Positions 1 to 9,560 of a stretch of 64,000 nt of DNA are shown here, piece by piece. Within the stretch, counting starts at the first letter, position 1; each line of letters opens with the position of its first letter. The translations under genes and the position numbers were made by a program. This DNA comes from Notospermus geniculatus (taxonomy: Eukaryota; Nemertea; Pilidiophora; Heteronemertea; Lineidae): the NCBI GenBank assembly GCA_002633025.1, contig NMRB01001052.1, forward strand, positions 73,326 through 137,325, in the 5' to 3' direction. The notes under the pieces are model-generated. The model did not search any database and was not told the DNA's origin. It was given only the letters and a program-made list of their open reading frames with translations.

Positions 1-364
1 TTTGACCTTTTTCAGGCCACTAATTAAGCAATTGCTAAATAGTTATTTCAATTTTGAAAAATCGGGCCATGAACGACCATAGACCTCGCCATGCTGCATC
101 CATCACTACCTAAAATCCGGTCATCTGGAGCCGGCTGTACCCGTTATCGCCTCTGAAAAACTTCATCTCGGACTTGCATTGTTCATGAATAAGGTTACAT
201 AATCAGTTAATTATGGTGCAGTTTTTCAATTCGGAGATCTGCAACAAAACATAAACTCACAAATTTCGTTGGCAAAATAAACTACGGTCGTAACACATTT
301 ATGCAATTAAATTTCAAAACGGACCTCAATTTATGCGTTTACTAACTCCACCGCCACCTTAACA
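1..364. other. Unassigned sequence
   Basis: AT-rich sequence with no convincing open frame, splice-bounded exon or inverted repeat that I could see. Confidence 0.5.
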
Positions 365-747
365 AAGCGCGATTAGGTCAACACGCGTGTAAATTCGTAG
401 TCATTCAGGGTAAGGGCCTAGAAAACCATTGTGTTGCTATACATGTACCTTGTACGCTGATTGATCGGCAACGTTTACCCGTAGGATAATCACCAGCGGT
501 TAACTTTCCATTGTCTAACTGCAGGAGGACAAAAGAAAAATTTGAACAACCCACAGGCCTTGTTTAGAGTCATTCAGCTCTTTCCTTCGATCCTTCTGCA
601 CGTAAACGCAGGAATGTTAACCGCGTGTGGTTATCCTGTGGGTAAACGCTGCCGATCAAGCAGCGAACAAGGTAGCAACACAATGGTTTTCTAGGACCTT
701 AACCCGAATAACTGTGAATTTACACGCGTGTTGGCCTAATCGCGCTT
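365..747. repeat. Inverted-repeat element (MITE-like), 383 bp
   Basis: The ends are inverted copies: AAGCGCGATTA at the left and TAATCGCGCTT at the right, followed inward by complementary arms of roughly 120 bp that include TTTACCCG(T)AGGATAATCA and its complement. No clear target duplication. A related fragment (GTTTACCCGCAGGATAATCA) is seen near 35,492. Probably a non-autonomous DNA transposon. Confidence 0.75.
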
Positions 748-792
748 CGTAAATACGGCCCGTAGTCTTTCTCCAACAATCAGCCATTTGTC

Positions 793-1030
793 ATGTTTGT
801 GGAGAATGATTGGGCCCATCACCAAGCCACTGTGTGGCGTTTATTGGAAGAAAACAATCCACCAGAAATGGATCCAGATTTCTTTAGCTGGACAAAGGAC
901 TCAAAGATAAAAATGCTCAAGTCAACATATCGCCTGGAGAATACAGAAATCGTTCCCGAGTATATCATGCGTCTCATATATGGGTGCAAGAGTGCCACAC
1001 CATGCAGAACTCGCGCTTGCAGCTGTACTA
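793..1030 (+). pseudogene. Fragment of a cysteine-rich coding sequence
   Basis: An open frame of about 78 codons running up to an inserted MITE at 1,031. It reads like a real protein: a DPDFFSW segment, then PEYIMRLIYGCKS, then a CRTRACSCTK motif. A GCK...CRTRxCSCxK pattern resembles the C-terminal cysteine-rich tail of multicopy transposon-associated proteins in invertebrates (from memory, not searched). The open frame extends a few codons upstream of the ATG. It is flanked by MITEs on both sides (365-747 and 1031-1613), so it is probably a broken remnant rather than an active gene. The family assignment is a guess. Confidence 0.4.
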
Positions 1031-1613
1031 AAAGTATGTTTGAATCATCAGGACCACGATGGGCGTATGTCAGTGAAACCCCAAGTAACCGGACAACAAC
1101 GAATTTAGGGTTTACTCTAAACGGTCCAAGGCACATTGTTTTCTAACCAGATAAACCTTGGTTCAAAATAGAACATGCAACTAAGCCTTGATTCGAAACT
1201 GAACACAGGCATAGGCACTACTGCTCAATGGGGAGCGCCATTTGGTCACATGATGACTTTTAGAGCAGAGGTGACTCCTATAGAACCTCATTGATCGAGA
1301 GATGCGGTTCTCCAAGCAACTGACAGCAAATCACACCTTGAATCGTTATGAATAATAGGTGGCATCTGTGTACTTTAGGTTCAAACCCACGCGTATATTC
1401 TCACATGATCTGCTTCACCGTGGAACCCCATTTTGAAATAAACCACAATCCACAATATTTCCAGGAAAATGTAATTTTCAGTCAAAATTGTGGTGCATGG
1501 GATTGGCTGGAAGTGTCCGGCCATTTCAATAGCCAGACTTCACCAACAATACCAAGGCTGCCTGACAACCAAAGGTTCCTCCCATCGGGGTCCAGATGAT
1601 TTAAACGTACTTT
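1031..1613. repeat. MITE family A, copy 1
   Basis: Ends AAAGTATGTTTGAATCATC and the complement of GATGATTTAAACGTACTTT form the terminal inverted repeat, with TA on both sides as a possible 2-bp target duplication. Internal segments (AAACGGTCCAA, ACATTGTTTTCTAACCAG, GGGATTGGCTGGAAG) match the second copy at 43,372-43,670. This copy has extra central sequence. It interrupts the coding fragment to its left. Confidence 0.8.
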
Positions 1614-1854
1614 TAATAATAAACTGAACTGCATGATATTTTGAGCTTGCTATGATACAGGCTGTTGACATAAAAGAGCAAATTTGTTTTGATGAATTAA
1701 CTGTGTTCAAAGAACTGACTGTGTTCAAAGAACTATATTGTCAACAATTAGAATGATAGGAGTATTTCTCATGTAGGGAGTGTGGCTAGAAACAGGTAAA
1801 ATGTCACAACCTGTGAAATGAATAATGACTAATCAACCTTCTATTTGGTTTCAA

Positions 1855-2160
1855 TGGATTCCTTGACCCACAAAACCTATGTCCAGACACTAAAATTATC
1901 AGCCTATGTTCAATATGAAAGAAGTTATGACCAGGTTCATGTAACGGCAGCCATCTTGGACGCCATATTGGATTTAACACCAAAATTTTCAGCGTATGGT
2001 AAATATGTAGGAAGTTATGACTGATTTCATATAACGGCGGCCATCTTGGATTTACAGTTACATAATATACTACCGACATTGGCAATGGTCTTAAATGATT
2101 CCTTGACCCAAAAAACCTCAGGAAAGACACCAAATTTATTACCATAGCTTTAGTAGTTGC
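1855..2160. repeat. Short tandem duplication, about 90-bp period
   Basis: Segments starting ACACTAAAATTATCAGC (1,887) and ACACCAAAATTTTCAGC (1,977) are diverged copies, each ending in GCCATCTTGGA. A partial third unit starts with TTCCTTGACCC near 2,099. The phrasing resembles the GCCATATTGGA repeats near 39 and 44.4 kb. Confidence 0.6.
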
Positions 2161-2729
2161 TGAGTTATTTGTATTCGAATTTTTGACCTTCGATTTATGT
2201 AAATTTTTTGAAACACCCATTTTCGTTTCCTGTCAGTTATTCACATTTGGGTATGGTTGCATAAGGTGGGGTTAAATTGATGTTGAGATGCCTAATTAAC
2301 AATTTCCAGTTGAGAAAGTTGATATTCAGCTGATAATTTGCACTTGCTGGACTGTTACAGGAGTCTTGTCTGGATTTTGGGCAGGTCCGAAAATTTGTGA
2401 CCTTTTGACCTCTGGTGACCTAATTAATGTGCAAAACCTAAATATTGGCATATGAAATGAAAGAGCTCATAAATACAAATATTTTGAGTGGTCAATCATC
2501 ATTCTACCCCTACAGGCTACCAAGATATTCCCATTTGTATTTCCCCTACCCCAAAATCGGAGCCTCAGTTTTGCCGCCAACTCCCAACAAATGATCATGA
2601 TTTTCTCAGTTATTGCCGGGTTCCCAAAAGGCTAACCAAAATTTTCTGACACCCTAGATGGTGGACTTCAATAATATGAAGAGTAACTTAGGGGACAAAA
2701 TTTTTCTACGAAAACCCCCTCAGCTACTG
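2161..2729. other. Unassigned sequence
   Basis: No exon-like frame, tandem repeat or clear inverted repeat recognised. Confidence 0.4.
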
Positions 2730-3225
2730 GACTATATGACGCTACGCTGGATGGTACTGCGCAGCCAAACACCGTCACATGCGCTGCGCAGTTCCATCCA
2801 ACATGGCGTCACGCTGGCTGATGACATCATGTCCATAGCCTCTATAGACAAATCCCAAATTCCCAGATCTGCGAACTACTACCACCGAAATTGTAAACAG
2901 AACCTCGACCTGAAACCAGCTGACGTGACGCAATCGATGATTCAGCAATGGTCGAGTCTGACGCAACGTCATCGAACTCACTGTCGTCACATGGTCGTAG
3001 GGTTTTCTGCGTCAAGTCATTCAGTGTCAGATGGTTTCACACCGAGGTTCTGTTTGCCATTTCGGCGGAAGTGCGCAGATCTTTCTCGTTTTCGTCAATT
3101 TGGGATTTGTCTATAGATGTGTACCAAATTTTGCGACCCATGTTTACATGAGTGACGTGACGCCGTAGTGCATCCAACACATGCTGATGCATTGCGACGT
3201 CAGTGACGCTGTGTAAACATGGTCC
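2730..3225. repeat. Inverted-repeat region rich in GACGTCA/GTGACG motifs
   Basis: The core is an imperfect inverted repeat, 2,841-3,117: left TCTATAGACAAATCCCAAAT, right ATTTGGGATTTGTCTATAGA. Both flanks carry GTGACG/GACGTCA-like and GCATCCAACA motifs in opposite orientation, suggesting a MITE or two overlapping ones. Similar motif content appears at 22.1-22.5 kb. Confidence 0.65.
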
Positions 3226-3479
3226 ACAATTTATGGTACGTAGGGGCCCTATATATAGTAGGTGTCATTGGACGTATTTATTGGCGTACAAAATGCACCG
3301 GGTAATAAGCCGCACCCCCTGGAAGCCCTTACCAAATCCATAAATAAAGCGCACTGGGGTGTAAGGCACATCCCAAATCAGCTGATCAACGGAGCAGCGC
3401 CACCGGCGGACATATTGGTATTCCCCAGGCTGTCAGGCCTCGGATCACAATGACGTCATTCTGACGATAGTTGGGGCCG

Positions 3480-3905
3480 TTTCATTTTTAACCAGGTTTT
3501 CGAAGAAAGTCCTGGTTATTAAATTACCGAAAGTGGCGGGCGTCCGGGCGGTCGGGCGTCCGGGCGGTCGCTTTTCTCGTTTCCGACTGATAACTTAAAA
3601 ACGACTCGAGATTTTCTTTTGAAATTTTTGGGACATGTTGCCTGTAAGTAGGCGTTGTTTCCTTTCGATATTCAGCGTCATTCGATTCAAGGTTTGGCCA
3701 ATAGGGGGCTAAATGTGAAAACAGAAAAAGTGCTATTTCTCCTGAACGAATGGACGGATCGTCACCAAATTTTTATCATAGGTATATCTGATGACGATAC
3801 ATAACATAATACCCGGGTTTTTGATTTGACCTACTTTTCAAGGTCACAGAGGTCAAAGTTCGACAAAAGTTACGAACTTGGCATGTGTCGTCGTTTTCTC
3901 ACCTA
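3480..3905 (-). repeat. Dispersed repeat family B, copy 1
   Basis: Shares TTTTGATTTGACCTACTTTT, the AAGGTCACAGAGGTCAAAG motif and the ATCATAGGTATATC segment with the region 39,290-39,640, in opposite orientation. Also shared are strings of GGGCGTCCGGGCGGTC-like sequence at the outer end. Its inner end runs to the N gap. Confidence 0.75.
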
Positions 3906-3949
3906 GCCATTTCATACCTTGCATAAATGTGTACTAGAGGGATACCTTC

Positions 3950-4273
3950 NNNNNNNNNNNNNNNNNNNNNNNNNNNNNNNNNNNNNNNNNNNNNNNNNNN
4001 NNNNNNNNNNNNNNNNNNNNNNNNNNNNNNNNNNNNNNNNNNNNNNNNNNNNNNNNNNNNNNNNNNNNNNNNNNNNNNNNNNNNNNNNNNNNNNNNNNNN
4101 NNNNNNNNNNNNNNNNNNNNNNNNNNNNNNNNNNNNNNNNNNNNNNNNNNNNNNNNNNNNNNNNNNNNNNNNNNNNNNNNNNNNNNNNNNNNNNNNNNNN
4201 NNNNNNNNNNNNNNNNNNNNNNNNNNNNNNNNNNNNNNNNNNNNNNNNNNNNNNNNNNNNNNNNNNNNNNNNN
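3950..4273. other. Assembly gap (324 N)
   Basis: Run of N. The right side directly enters a poly-C-containing repeat also found beside the gap at 33,786. Confidence 0.99.
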
Positions 4274-4437
4274 CCCCCGAAAAATTTGACAATTAAAAAG
4301 TGCTTTAGATGCATTTTCCTGGGATCTGAGAGCAAAAATATGGACATATAAAATGGACATTTGGGCCAAGGTATTTTTTGGCAAAAAACTGGGGGGGGGG
4401 GGCCAGGACTCCCCGGCCCCCCCCCCCCGGCTCCTAC
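4274..4437 (-). repeat. Poly-G/C dispersed repeat, copy 1
   Basis: Contains TTTAGATGCATTTTCCTGG and ATCTGAGAGCAAAA, which are the reverse complement of sequence at 33,590-33,690, followed by runs of ten or more G and C. The homopolymer runs may explain the neighbouring assembly gap. Confidence 0.75.
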
Positions 4438-4522
4438 GGGCCTGTTTAGACGTGGAAACTTAGAGCCGCATTCCGATTCGATCGGATCGCAGGTGGTCTT
4501 TCTCCTGCTGTCTAAATGGCCC
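4438..4522. repeat. Short inverted-repeat element, 85 bp
   Basis: Begins GGGCCTGTTTAGACG and ends TGTCTAAATGGCCC. Interior CGATTCGATCGGATCGCA is palindrome-like. The terminal sequence and interior resemble the 411-bp element at 51,962-52,372, so it may be a short member of the same family. Confidence 0.65.
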
Positions 4523-4790
4523 TATATTCTCAGTACATTTTCATGCCAAAATTGTTTACCAGCCAGCCGGAGCCACTGACCTCAGATCTAGCGGTCATCT
4601 CTTCACGTTAATTACATTGTTGCACGGCCGGAGTGATTGATATTCCGGCACATTTGGCGTGATTCGGCATTAAATTGATATTTCCTCCGCTGCAGCCTGA
4701 TTTTTGGTGTCTAATGAAGTGACTATGCATGGTAAAGCATCCTATATTTGGCTGGTGTCCCAAAAAAGCAGCATCCATCTGTTGGGGTTA

Positions 4791-5350
4791 AGCATGGTGC
4801 ACACCTGGGATTTTTCAGGAGACTGCCCTTCTGACTGCTAGAGCGACTGGAGGTTTGCAGCATTTATCACTAAAAGTCTGCGGCAGATCGTTGCACCACG
4901 CGACCAGTCGCTGTGGTCGCCCGATTAATCGAATCTCGTCTCATATCTGATCGCTTAAGTGGTCGTTACATTGTTTGCGGGAGATTGTTGCACTGGGCGA
5001 TCTGAATGACCGGTTTCAATGGCCAAAACGGAGACCAAAGAAATTCGATTGCATCAAGAGACCAAAAATTCAACATGTTTAATTTTCGGTTGCAAAGGCC
5101 GGCTTACTTTGCAACTAGTCGACCGCTACAAAAATGATGAAACTTTCGTCCGCAAACAATTCCAATGCAACGCCACAATAGTCGGCGACTTCAGTCGCTT
5201 CCGGAAGTCATCAGTCATTTGGGGATGTTTCACTGAAATGGTTGCAAGTGTGGTCGGCGAGCGACCTCGCATGCGATGGTTGCCTGCGACGTCGTGGTCG
5301 CCAGTCTCGTCGGTGGTCGCCTGATTTTGGTCTCAGGTGTGCGCCATGCT
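4791..5350. repeat. MITE, 560 bp, TTA target duplication (Harbinger-like)
   Basis: Ends AGCATGGTGCACACCTG and CAGGTGTGCGCCATGCT are inverted, flanked on both sides by TTA (4,788-4,790 and 5,351-5,353). A 3-bp TWA duplication is typical of the PIF/Harbinger superfamily. The interior is full of GGTCGC/GCGACC motifs and shares a GACCAAAAATTCAACATG-type segment with the element at 11,263-11,819. The frames inside are by-products. Confidence 0.85.
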
Positions 5351-5397
5351 TTAATCATATTTTCGCCTGCTGACATTTTGATCATAACCCTAAACCC

Positions 5398-5745
5398 ACC
5401 AGCACACCAGGCAATATCACAAGCAATCTGGGCCGACCGCACAGAAAGTCCGATAGTGCTACCAGCACCTATCGGCAGTTAGTTGTAACAAATTTTCCCA
5501 TTAAAAAAACTGCCGATAGGCACCGAAAGCACTGTAGGACTTTCTGTGCGATCGGCGCTGATTGCCAGCCACCACAGAGGCGATATCGGCCCGGGATATC
5601 GGCTTTGGTATTGTTTGATATTGGGCAAGTATTGCTGGCGAGAAGATTCCATGCATCGCTGTCCAGCGCACACTTGGCGTCAACGACGGGTTTTGCTGGC
5701 TGGCGATTAGATCGTTAGCGATATCGCTTGGTGTGCTGCTGGCTG
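5398..5745. repeat. Two nested inverted repeats
   Basis: Outer arms: CCAGCACACCAGGCAATAT near 5,398 and CGATATCGCTTGGTGTGCTG near 5,721. Inner palindrome 5,428-5,560: ACCGCACAGAAAGTCC... paired with GGACTTTCTGTGCGATCGG, with a short loop near 5,490. This suggests one small element inserted in another. Confidence 0.7.
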
Positions 5746-5789
5746 AACAGAAGAGTCATAAACTCATGTAAACTGCCTGCGACTGATTA

Positions 5790-5930
5790 TATTACTGTAA
5801 CAATGGCCAGGGTAGCGTTTTGGAATGTTCCCCATCTGTGAGTGTTGCCCTACTATTGTCTGACGGAATAAGCGGCGACTTGACAATAGGGCACACAGAG
5901 AAACAATCAAAGTCGTAAGTGACCACAATA
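5790..5930. repeat. Dispersed repeat family C, copy 1
   Basis: Contains TGACGGAATAAGCGGCGACT and TTGACAATAGGGC, followed by ACACAGAGAAACAA. The same core occurs in the palindrome at 58.46-58.78 kb and near 13.5 kb. Confidence 0.65.
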
Positions 5931-6540
5931 ATAACATGCACACATGAAGTGTATATCATCTTCTTCGTGTTGTAAATATAATTTGGCCGACTGCAACCCT
6001 CGCTTTTTCCCCTAAGAATGATTGATGATGATGGTGATTGAATGAGATAGTATCTGATGAGGAAGATGCTGGATGATGTCAGGAGGCGCTGGACCACGAC
6101 ACTGACGTCAGCATAGATATTGTTGGTATGTCACTTTCGTTTAGGGTATATTAGATGATTGAGTTATTTTGATAAATTTGTATAAGGGACAAAGCGATTG
6201 TGAAATTGTAAATTCTAAAATCTCACATAGTTTCTTCTTATATTTTTCAGGTAAGGCTGTTTATTTCTTCAAAAGTTTTCCTTTACGTTGGTAAGTTGTG
6301 TATTTGTAACCCGCTCCAGCAAAAGTAGGCACTTGTCGCAAGTGATCATCATTGGTCATCTGTTTACTCAACTATTATCACTGCTGTCCACTACTTTTGT
6401 CACTGCTGAGATGTACATGTACATTTCAGCTATTGTGTTATAAGGCTGTTAACCCTTTCCTCGGTTGCAACAAGCACCTACCTTTGCAGAAGCAGGTCAT
6501 ATATGGGATATTTTCATCCCTGGCTCTTAAGTCCGTCACA
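5931..6540. other. Unassigned sequence
   Basis: No supported gene. AT-rich with GATGATGATG-type simple sequence near 6,020-6,060. Confidence 0.4.
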
Positions 6541-6544
6541 TGGG

Positions 6545-6940
6545 ACAGTAAAGCTCTGGTGCCTTGTACCTTGTGCCTTTGCAAGGGCAAGTAAAGTCCG
6601 GCAACATAACTATGACCCAGTAGAATGCGGAAGTTAGGAAATTGATAGGTGGATTTTCTACGGACCTTTAATCACACGCGGCTCTTGAATAACCGGTGCA
6701 GAGCGCGAACAATCGGGAAATGACCACAAATGGTCGACAGGCATGATTAAAAACCACAAAGCTCTACCACATTACATGACATCCGCATTCCATTGGGTCG
6801 TAGTTAGATGTTGCCGGACTTTAAAAGACCCCATCCAAGTGAGGAACATGAGTAGCTTGAGATGGCCTCTTCCATACCGGTACTTACCAGGGCCAATAAT
6901 GCTATGGCTTTGGCCCTGATGGAAAAGGTGTGGTGCCTTG
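6545..6940 (+). mobile_element. SINE tail remnant interrupted by a MITE
   Basis: CCTTGTACCTTGTGCC and GGGCAAGTA before 6,594, and AAAGACCCC after 6,821, match the uninterrupted tail near 46,140-46,190 (GGGCAAGTAAAAGACCCC). The SINE tail was therefore continuous until the 228-bp MITE inserted. The tRNA-like head is not visible here. Confidence 0.65.
6594..6821. repeat. MITE, 228 bp, inserted into SINE tail
   Basis: Ends AAGTCCGGCAACATAAC and GTTAGATGTTGCCGGACTT are inverted. The arms continue as TATGACCCAGTAGAATGCGG and its complement. TA flanks both sides (TAA is equally consistent). Comparison with the intact tail at 46.17 kb fixes the insertion site. Confidence 0.85.
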
Positions 6941-6942
6941 TA

Positions 6943-7100
6943 CAGTCATGGACATTAGTTTATCTACACTTGATACTTTGAATATTTCAAATACTACTGG
7001 GCCAATTTAAACACGGTTTGTTGCATATGAAAGTACATCTTGTTGGTCATATTTCTGCATCAAAATTTTGGAAATTTGAAAATATCGTAATTATGTAATA
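6943..7100 (+). repeat. MITE family D, one terminal part
   Basis: Starts CAGTCATGGACAT after TA and shares AATATTTCAAATACTACTGG and TCTGCATCAAAATTTTGG with the left end of the complete element at 28,439-29,182. The other end is missing. Confidence 0.8.
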
Positions 7101-7260
7101 GCATAAACTAATAAAAGAAACTATAAACGTCTCACTGGAGAATCCAGAGTTTCCCACTTCCAGCCCTCATAACCTTCCTCAAACTCAACGGATTTTGATG
7201 CCGTTTGTTTAGTGATAAAATATTCAATCTTTTCTACAAACCCCGTGAGTTTCGAAGCAA
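7101..7260 (-). repeat. Dispersed repeat, copy 1 of 2, possibly of coding origin
   Basis: AGCATAAACTAATAAAAGA and ACTATAAACGTCTCACTGG recur at 20,288-20,326. Beyond this, the two copies differ more at DNA level but on the minus strand translate to similar peptides (SVEFEEGYEG here, SVEYEQSYEG there), each next to SPVRRL and a stop. That suggests a decayed coding segment of a mobile element. Confidence 0.55.
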
Positions 7261-7690
7261 CCGACGACAAACTCATAACAGTTGCGCCTACACACCTGCC
7301 ACATCTCAATCAAAAGAAATCGACTTTTTTATACGCACTATCGTATGGTGCGGACCGATACAAAGCTAACTGTGTACTGCAACCTCAGCGCCAAAGGCTG
7401 CCAAGTTCAATCGCAGCAGCACTACGCACGTGGAGTGGACTTACAAGCTTAACAATACTGTTGCGCAATGTAGCCTAACAGAATCATACATGTACTATGT
7501 CACATTTGGAAGAATATTACCCCCTTTCCTTTGTCATTTAACTCACATAGGCCTAGACTAGCACAGCTTTTTAGCAAGGATTTTTTTTTCTTCAAATCGT
7601 GGTTGACAATGTCGTCTTCACGCATTCCGCCGCCGCCGGGCACAGCCGCAGAGACGGGTTGTGACACACGTGTACACCGGTACGATATAG
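7261..7690. other. Unassigned sequence
   Basis: No supported gene. The frames seen here run into the hairpin that follows. Confidence 0.4.
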
Positions 7691-7830
7691 AAAATGGCAC
7701 CCTTTCATGTCGGGGGACAGACCGAAATGTCACCCCTCGAAAAAACATTGTTGACCTCAGCGGCCTCGGTCAACAATATTTTCTCGGGGTGACATTTCGG
7801 TCTGTCCCCCTCCATGGCGAGCGCCATTTT
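7691..7830. repeat. Strong hairpin element
   Basis: GGGGGACAGACCGAAATGTC at 7,711 pairs perfectly with GACATTTCGGTCTGTCCCCC ending at 7,810. The stem continues through GAAAAAACATTGTTGACC and its complement to a tiny loop. Outer AAAATGGC/GCCATTTT ends suggest a MITE. A diverged half (TGTCACCCAGAGAAAACATT) appears near 61,787. Confidence 0.8.
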
Positions 7831-8189
7831 CTTAATGGACGAATTCGGTTGTGTCTCCGTCCTGGGCGGTATTACAATTCCGGTATTGTCCAGCTTAGGA
7901 TCTTATAGGCGAGGGCATACAGTATAGTAGGGAGAGATGAACGGGAAGAGTCTTGTAGATTGTCACGACACGGTGTCGTGTGTTACAAACCTGTCTTCAA
8001 ATCTGACGATAAGCGAAGACTTGGTAATGCACACTTAACACCTCTATGCCAAGTGCCCGAACATTGAGATTTAGGAATATCATCGTAAACATCAAATTTC
8101 GTCACGTTCAATGACCGCTAACATCTCTATATCCGCAAACGACGTAGGCCACCGTAAACATGTATGGAATTTCTTGCTGCTAACGCAAT

Positions 8190-8322
8190 TTCAGGGCCGT
8201 ATTTAGCGGGGACAGGCTTTTCATGCGGATTTTGGGCAGGAAAGGTTTTCTGCCCCCCCCCCCCCGAGAAGCTTTTGCCCCCCCCCCCGGACCAAAGTGC
8301 TACATACGGCCCTGAATTTATT
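8190..8322. repeat. Small hAT-like MITE with poly-C centre
   Basis: CAGGGCCGTATTTAGC at the left and GCTACATACGGCCCTG at the right are inverted. AATTT flanks both sides. The centre holds two runs of about a dozen C. CAGGG(G)C termini are usual for hAT-derived elements, but the 8-bp duplication is not seen. Confidence 0.65.
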
Positions 8323-8515
8323 TGTATCTGCATTACCTTTTGCTCTTTTTCCTGCGTCGAATCAAGTCGAAAGTGAATATAATGAAAAACTCGCAACTTA
8401 AGTCTGAAAATTTTGCAAAGAAACAAAATTGGGATATCGCCTCAGCTTTACATTGGAGGAGTATCTTCGGGGGACATCGCACCATGTCAGGAATATATCA
8501 GTAAGAATCATGGAC

Positions 8516-8678
8516 TTCATTATGGGTGTAGTGGTTCGGGTCTCCGACTCGTGGTCAGAGGGTCCCGGGTTCGAATCCAACTGGGCGTGGGGCTTTGGGC
8601 AAGTCTCATTGCCTACAATTTCAGACCAATTTTGTCACCCAGGACCCTGCAGAGGCTTACAGAATCTTAATTATAAAT
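8516..8678 (+). mobile_element. tRNA-derived SINE fragment
   Basis: A tRNA-like head with box A-like GTAGTGGTTCGGG and a clear box B, GGGTTCGAATCC, is followed by GGGCTTTGGGCAAGTCTC, a usual SINE continuation. There is no foldable acceptor stem or CCA context, so this is not a functional tRNA. The 3' side is interrupted by the element at 8,679. Confidence 0.7.
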
Positions 8679-9148
8679 TGTTATCGAGGTAGCCGTGTTG
8701 ATCCTTGAATGAATGAGTAGAAATGAAAGTAGGTAACAGTCTTTTAAATCAACTTGGTTATATTGAGACAAGCTTTCGACCCTATCGGGCCTTCATCAGG
8801 TCTGAGGAAATTCATGACAACAGTAGTATATATGGTGAAAATTACAGCGACAATACACAATACACAGTATATGATATAATTGATATAATTTATTTGACCA
8901 ACACAAAAAATATTAAATTATACAGTATTTCATACTTTGTGGTCAGGGACACCAACAAGGCTCATATGGCCGCTGACGAGTTGCTCCCAATTAATGTTCA
9001 GCAACTATTGTGTATTGTCGCTGTAATTTTCACCATAATACTCCTGTTGTCATGATTTTCCTCAGACCTGATGAAGGCCCGATAGGGTCGAAAGCTTGTC
9101 TCAATAATAGTTGATTTAAAAGACGGTGTTACCTACTTTCATTTCTAC
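8679..9148. mobile_element. Long-TIR element with hammerhead-like cores
   Basis: Arms of about 150 bp are inverted copies: AGTAGAAATGAAAGTAGGTA... and its complement, including CTGATGAAGGCCCGATAGGG and the following TCGAAAGCTT. The element is flanked by an exact 12-bp direct repeat TTAATTATAAAT (8,667-8,678 and 9,149-9,160), a long target duplication. Each arm carries a CTGATGA - stem - GAAA arrangement reminiscent of a hammerhead ribozyme (see findings). No reverse transcriptase or transposase frame is present. Confidence 0.75.
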
Positions 9149-9405
9149 TTAATTATAAATGCCTACTTTGGCCCCTATAAAAACACACTTGCTATATACT
9201 CCCCAACCAGCCAACTGATTGGGCCAATATTTTACCTGCTTTTATCCCTCACCAGGGGGTAATTACACACCAAATTTCATTGCAATCCGTCGACCCTACC
9301 TTAGCACTTTCTGCATGGTCTATTTGTGGACGTAGGCCTACACCTAAACTTCTAACTTCATTATGTAGATGTACTTGTCCGGTACGTTTTGACTTCGTAA
9401 AAATA

Positions 9406-9548
9406 GGGAGTTTGAGATCCGCGACTTATCACGGATCCTTATACGTATACGGATAGATTTCTGGACAACGAGGACAAATTTTGTGTAGCCTACATTTTGA
9501 TCCGTATACGTATAAGGATCCGTGATAAGTTGCTGATCTCAAACTCCC
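9406..9548. repeat. MITE family E, copy 1 (143 bp, TA duplication)
   Basis: Palindromic element GGGAGTTTGAGATC...GATCTCAAACTCCC flanked by TA. The arms include TTATCACGGATCCTTATACG and its complement; the loop carries GAGGACAAATTTTGTGTA. Other copies: 23,167-23,240 (half) and 27,618-27,761. It sits about 10 bp beyond the donor of the LamG exon. Confidence 0.9.
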
Positions 9549-9560
9549 TATTGTCCTTAC

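Noticed and set aside
3899-4384. Open frames running through N in both directions at the four gaps (also 21,043-21,405, 33,652-34,642, 45,296-46,222)
   Set aside because: They are open only because N hides stops; flanking residues show no coding character.
8520-8590. Possible tRNA gene (also at 45,995-46,070)
   Set aside because: Box B is good but the acceptor and anticodon arms do not form, and a SINE body follows.
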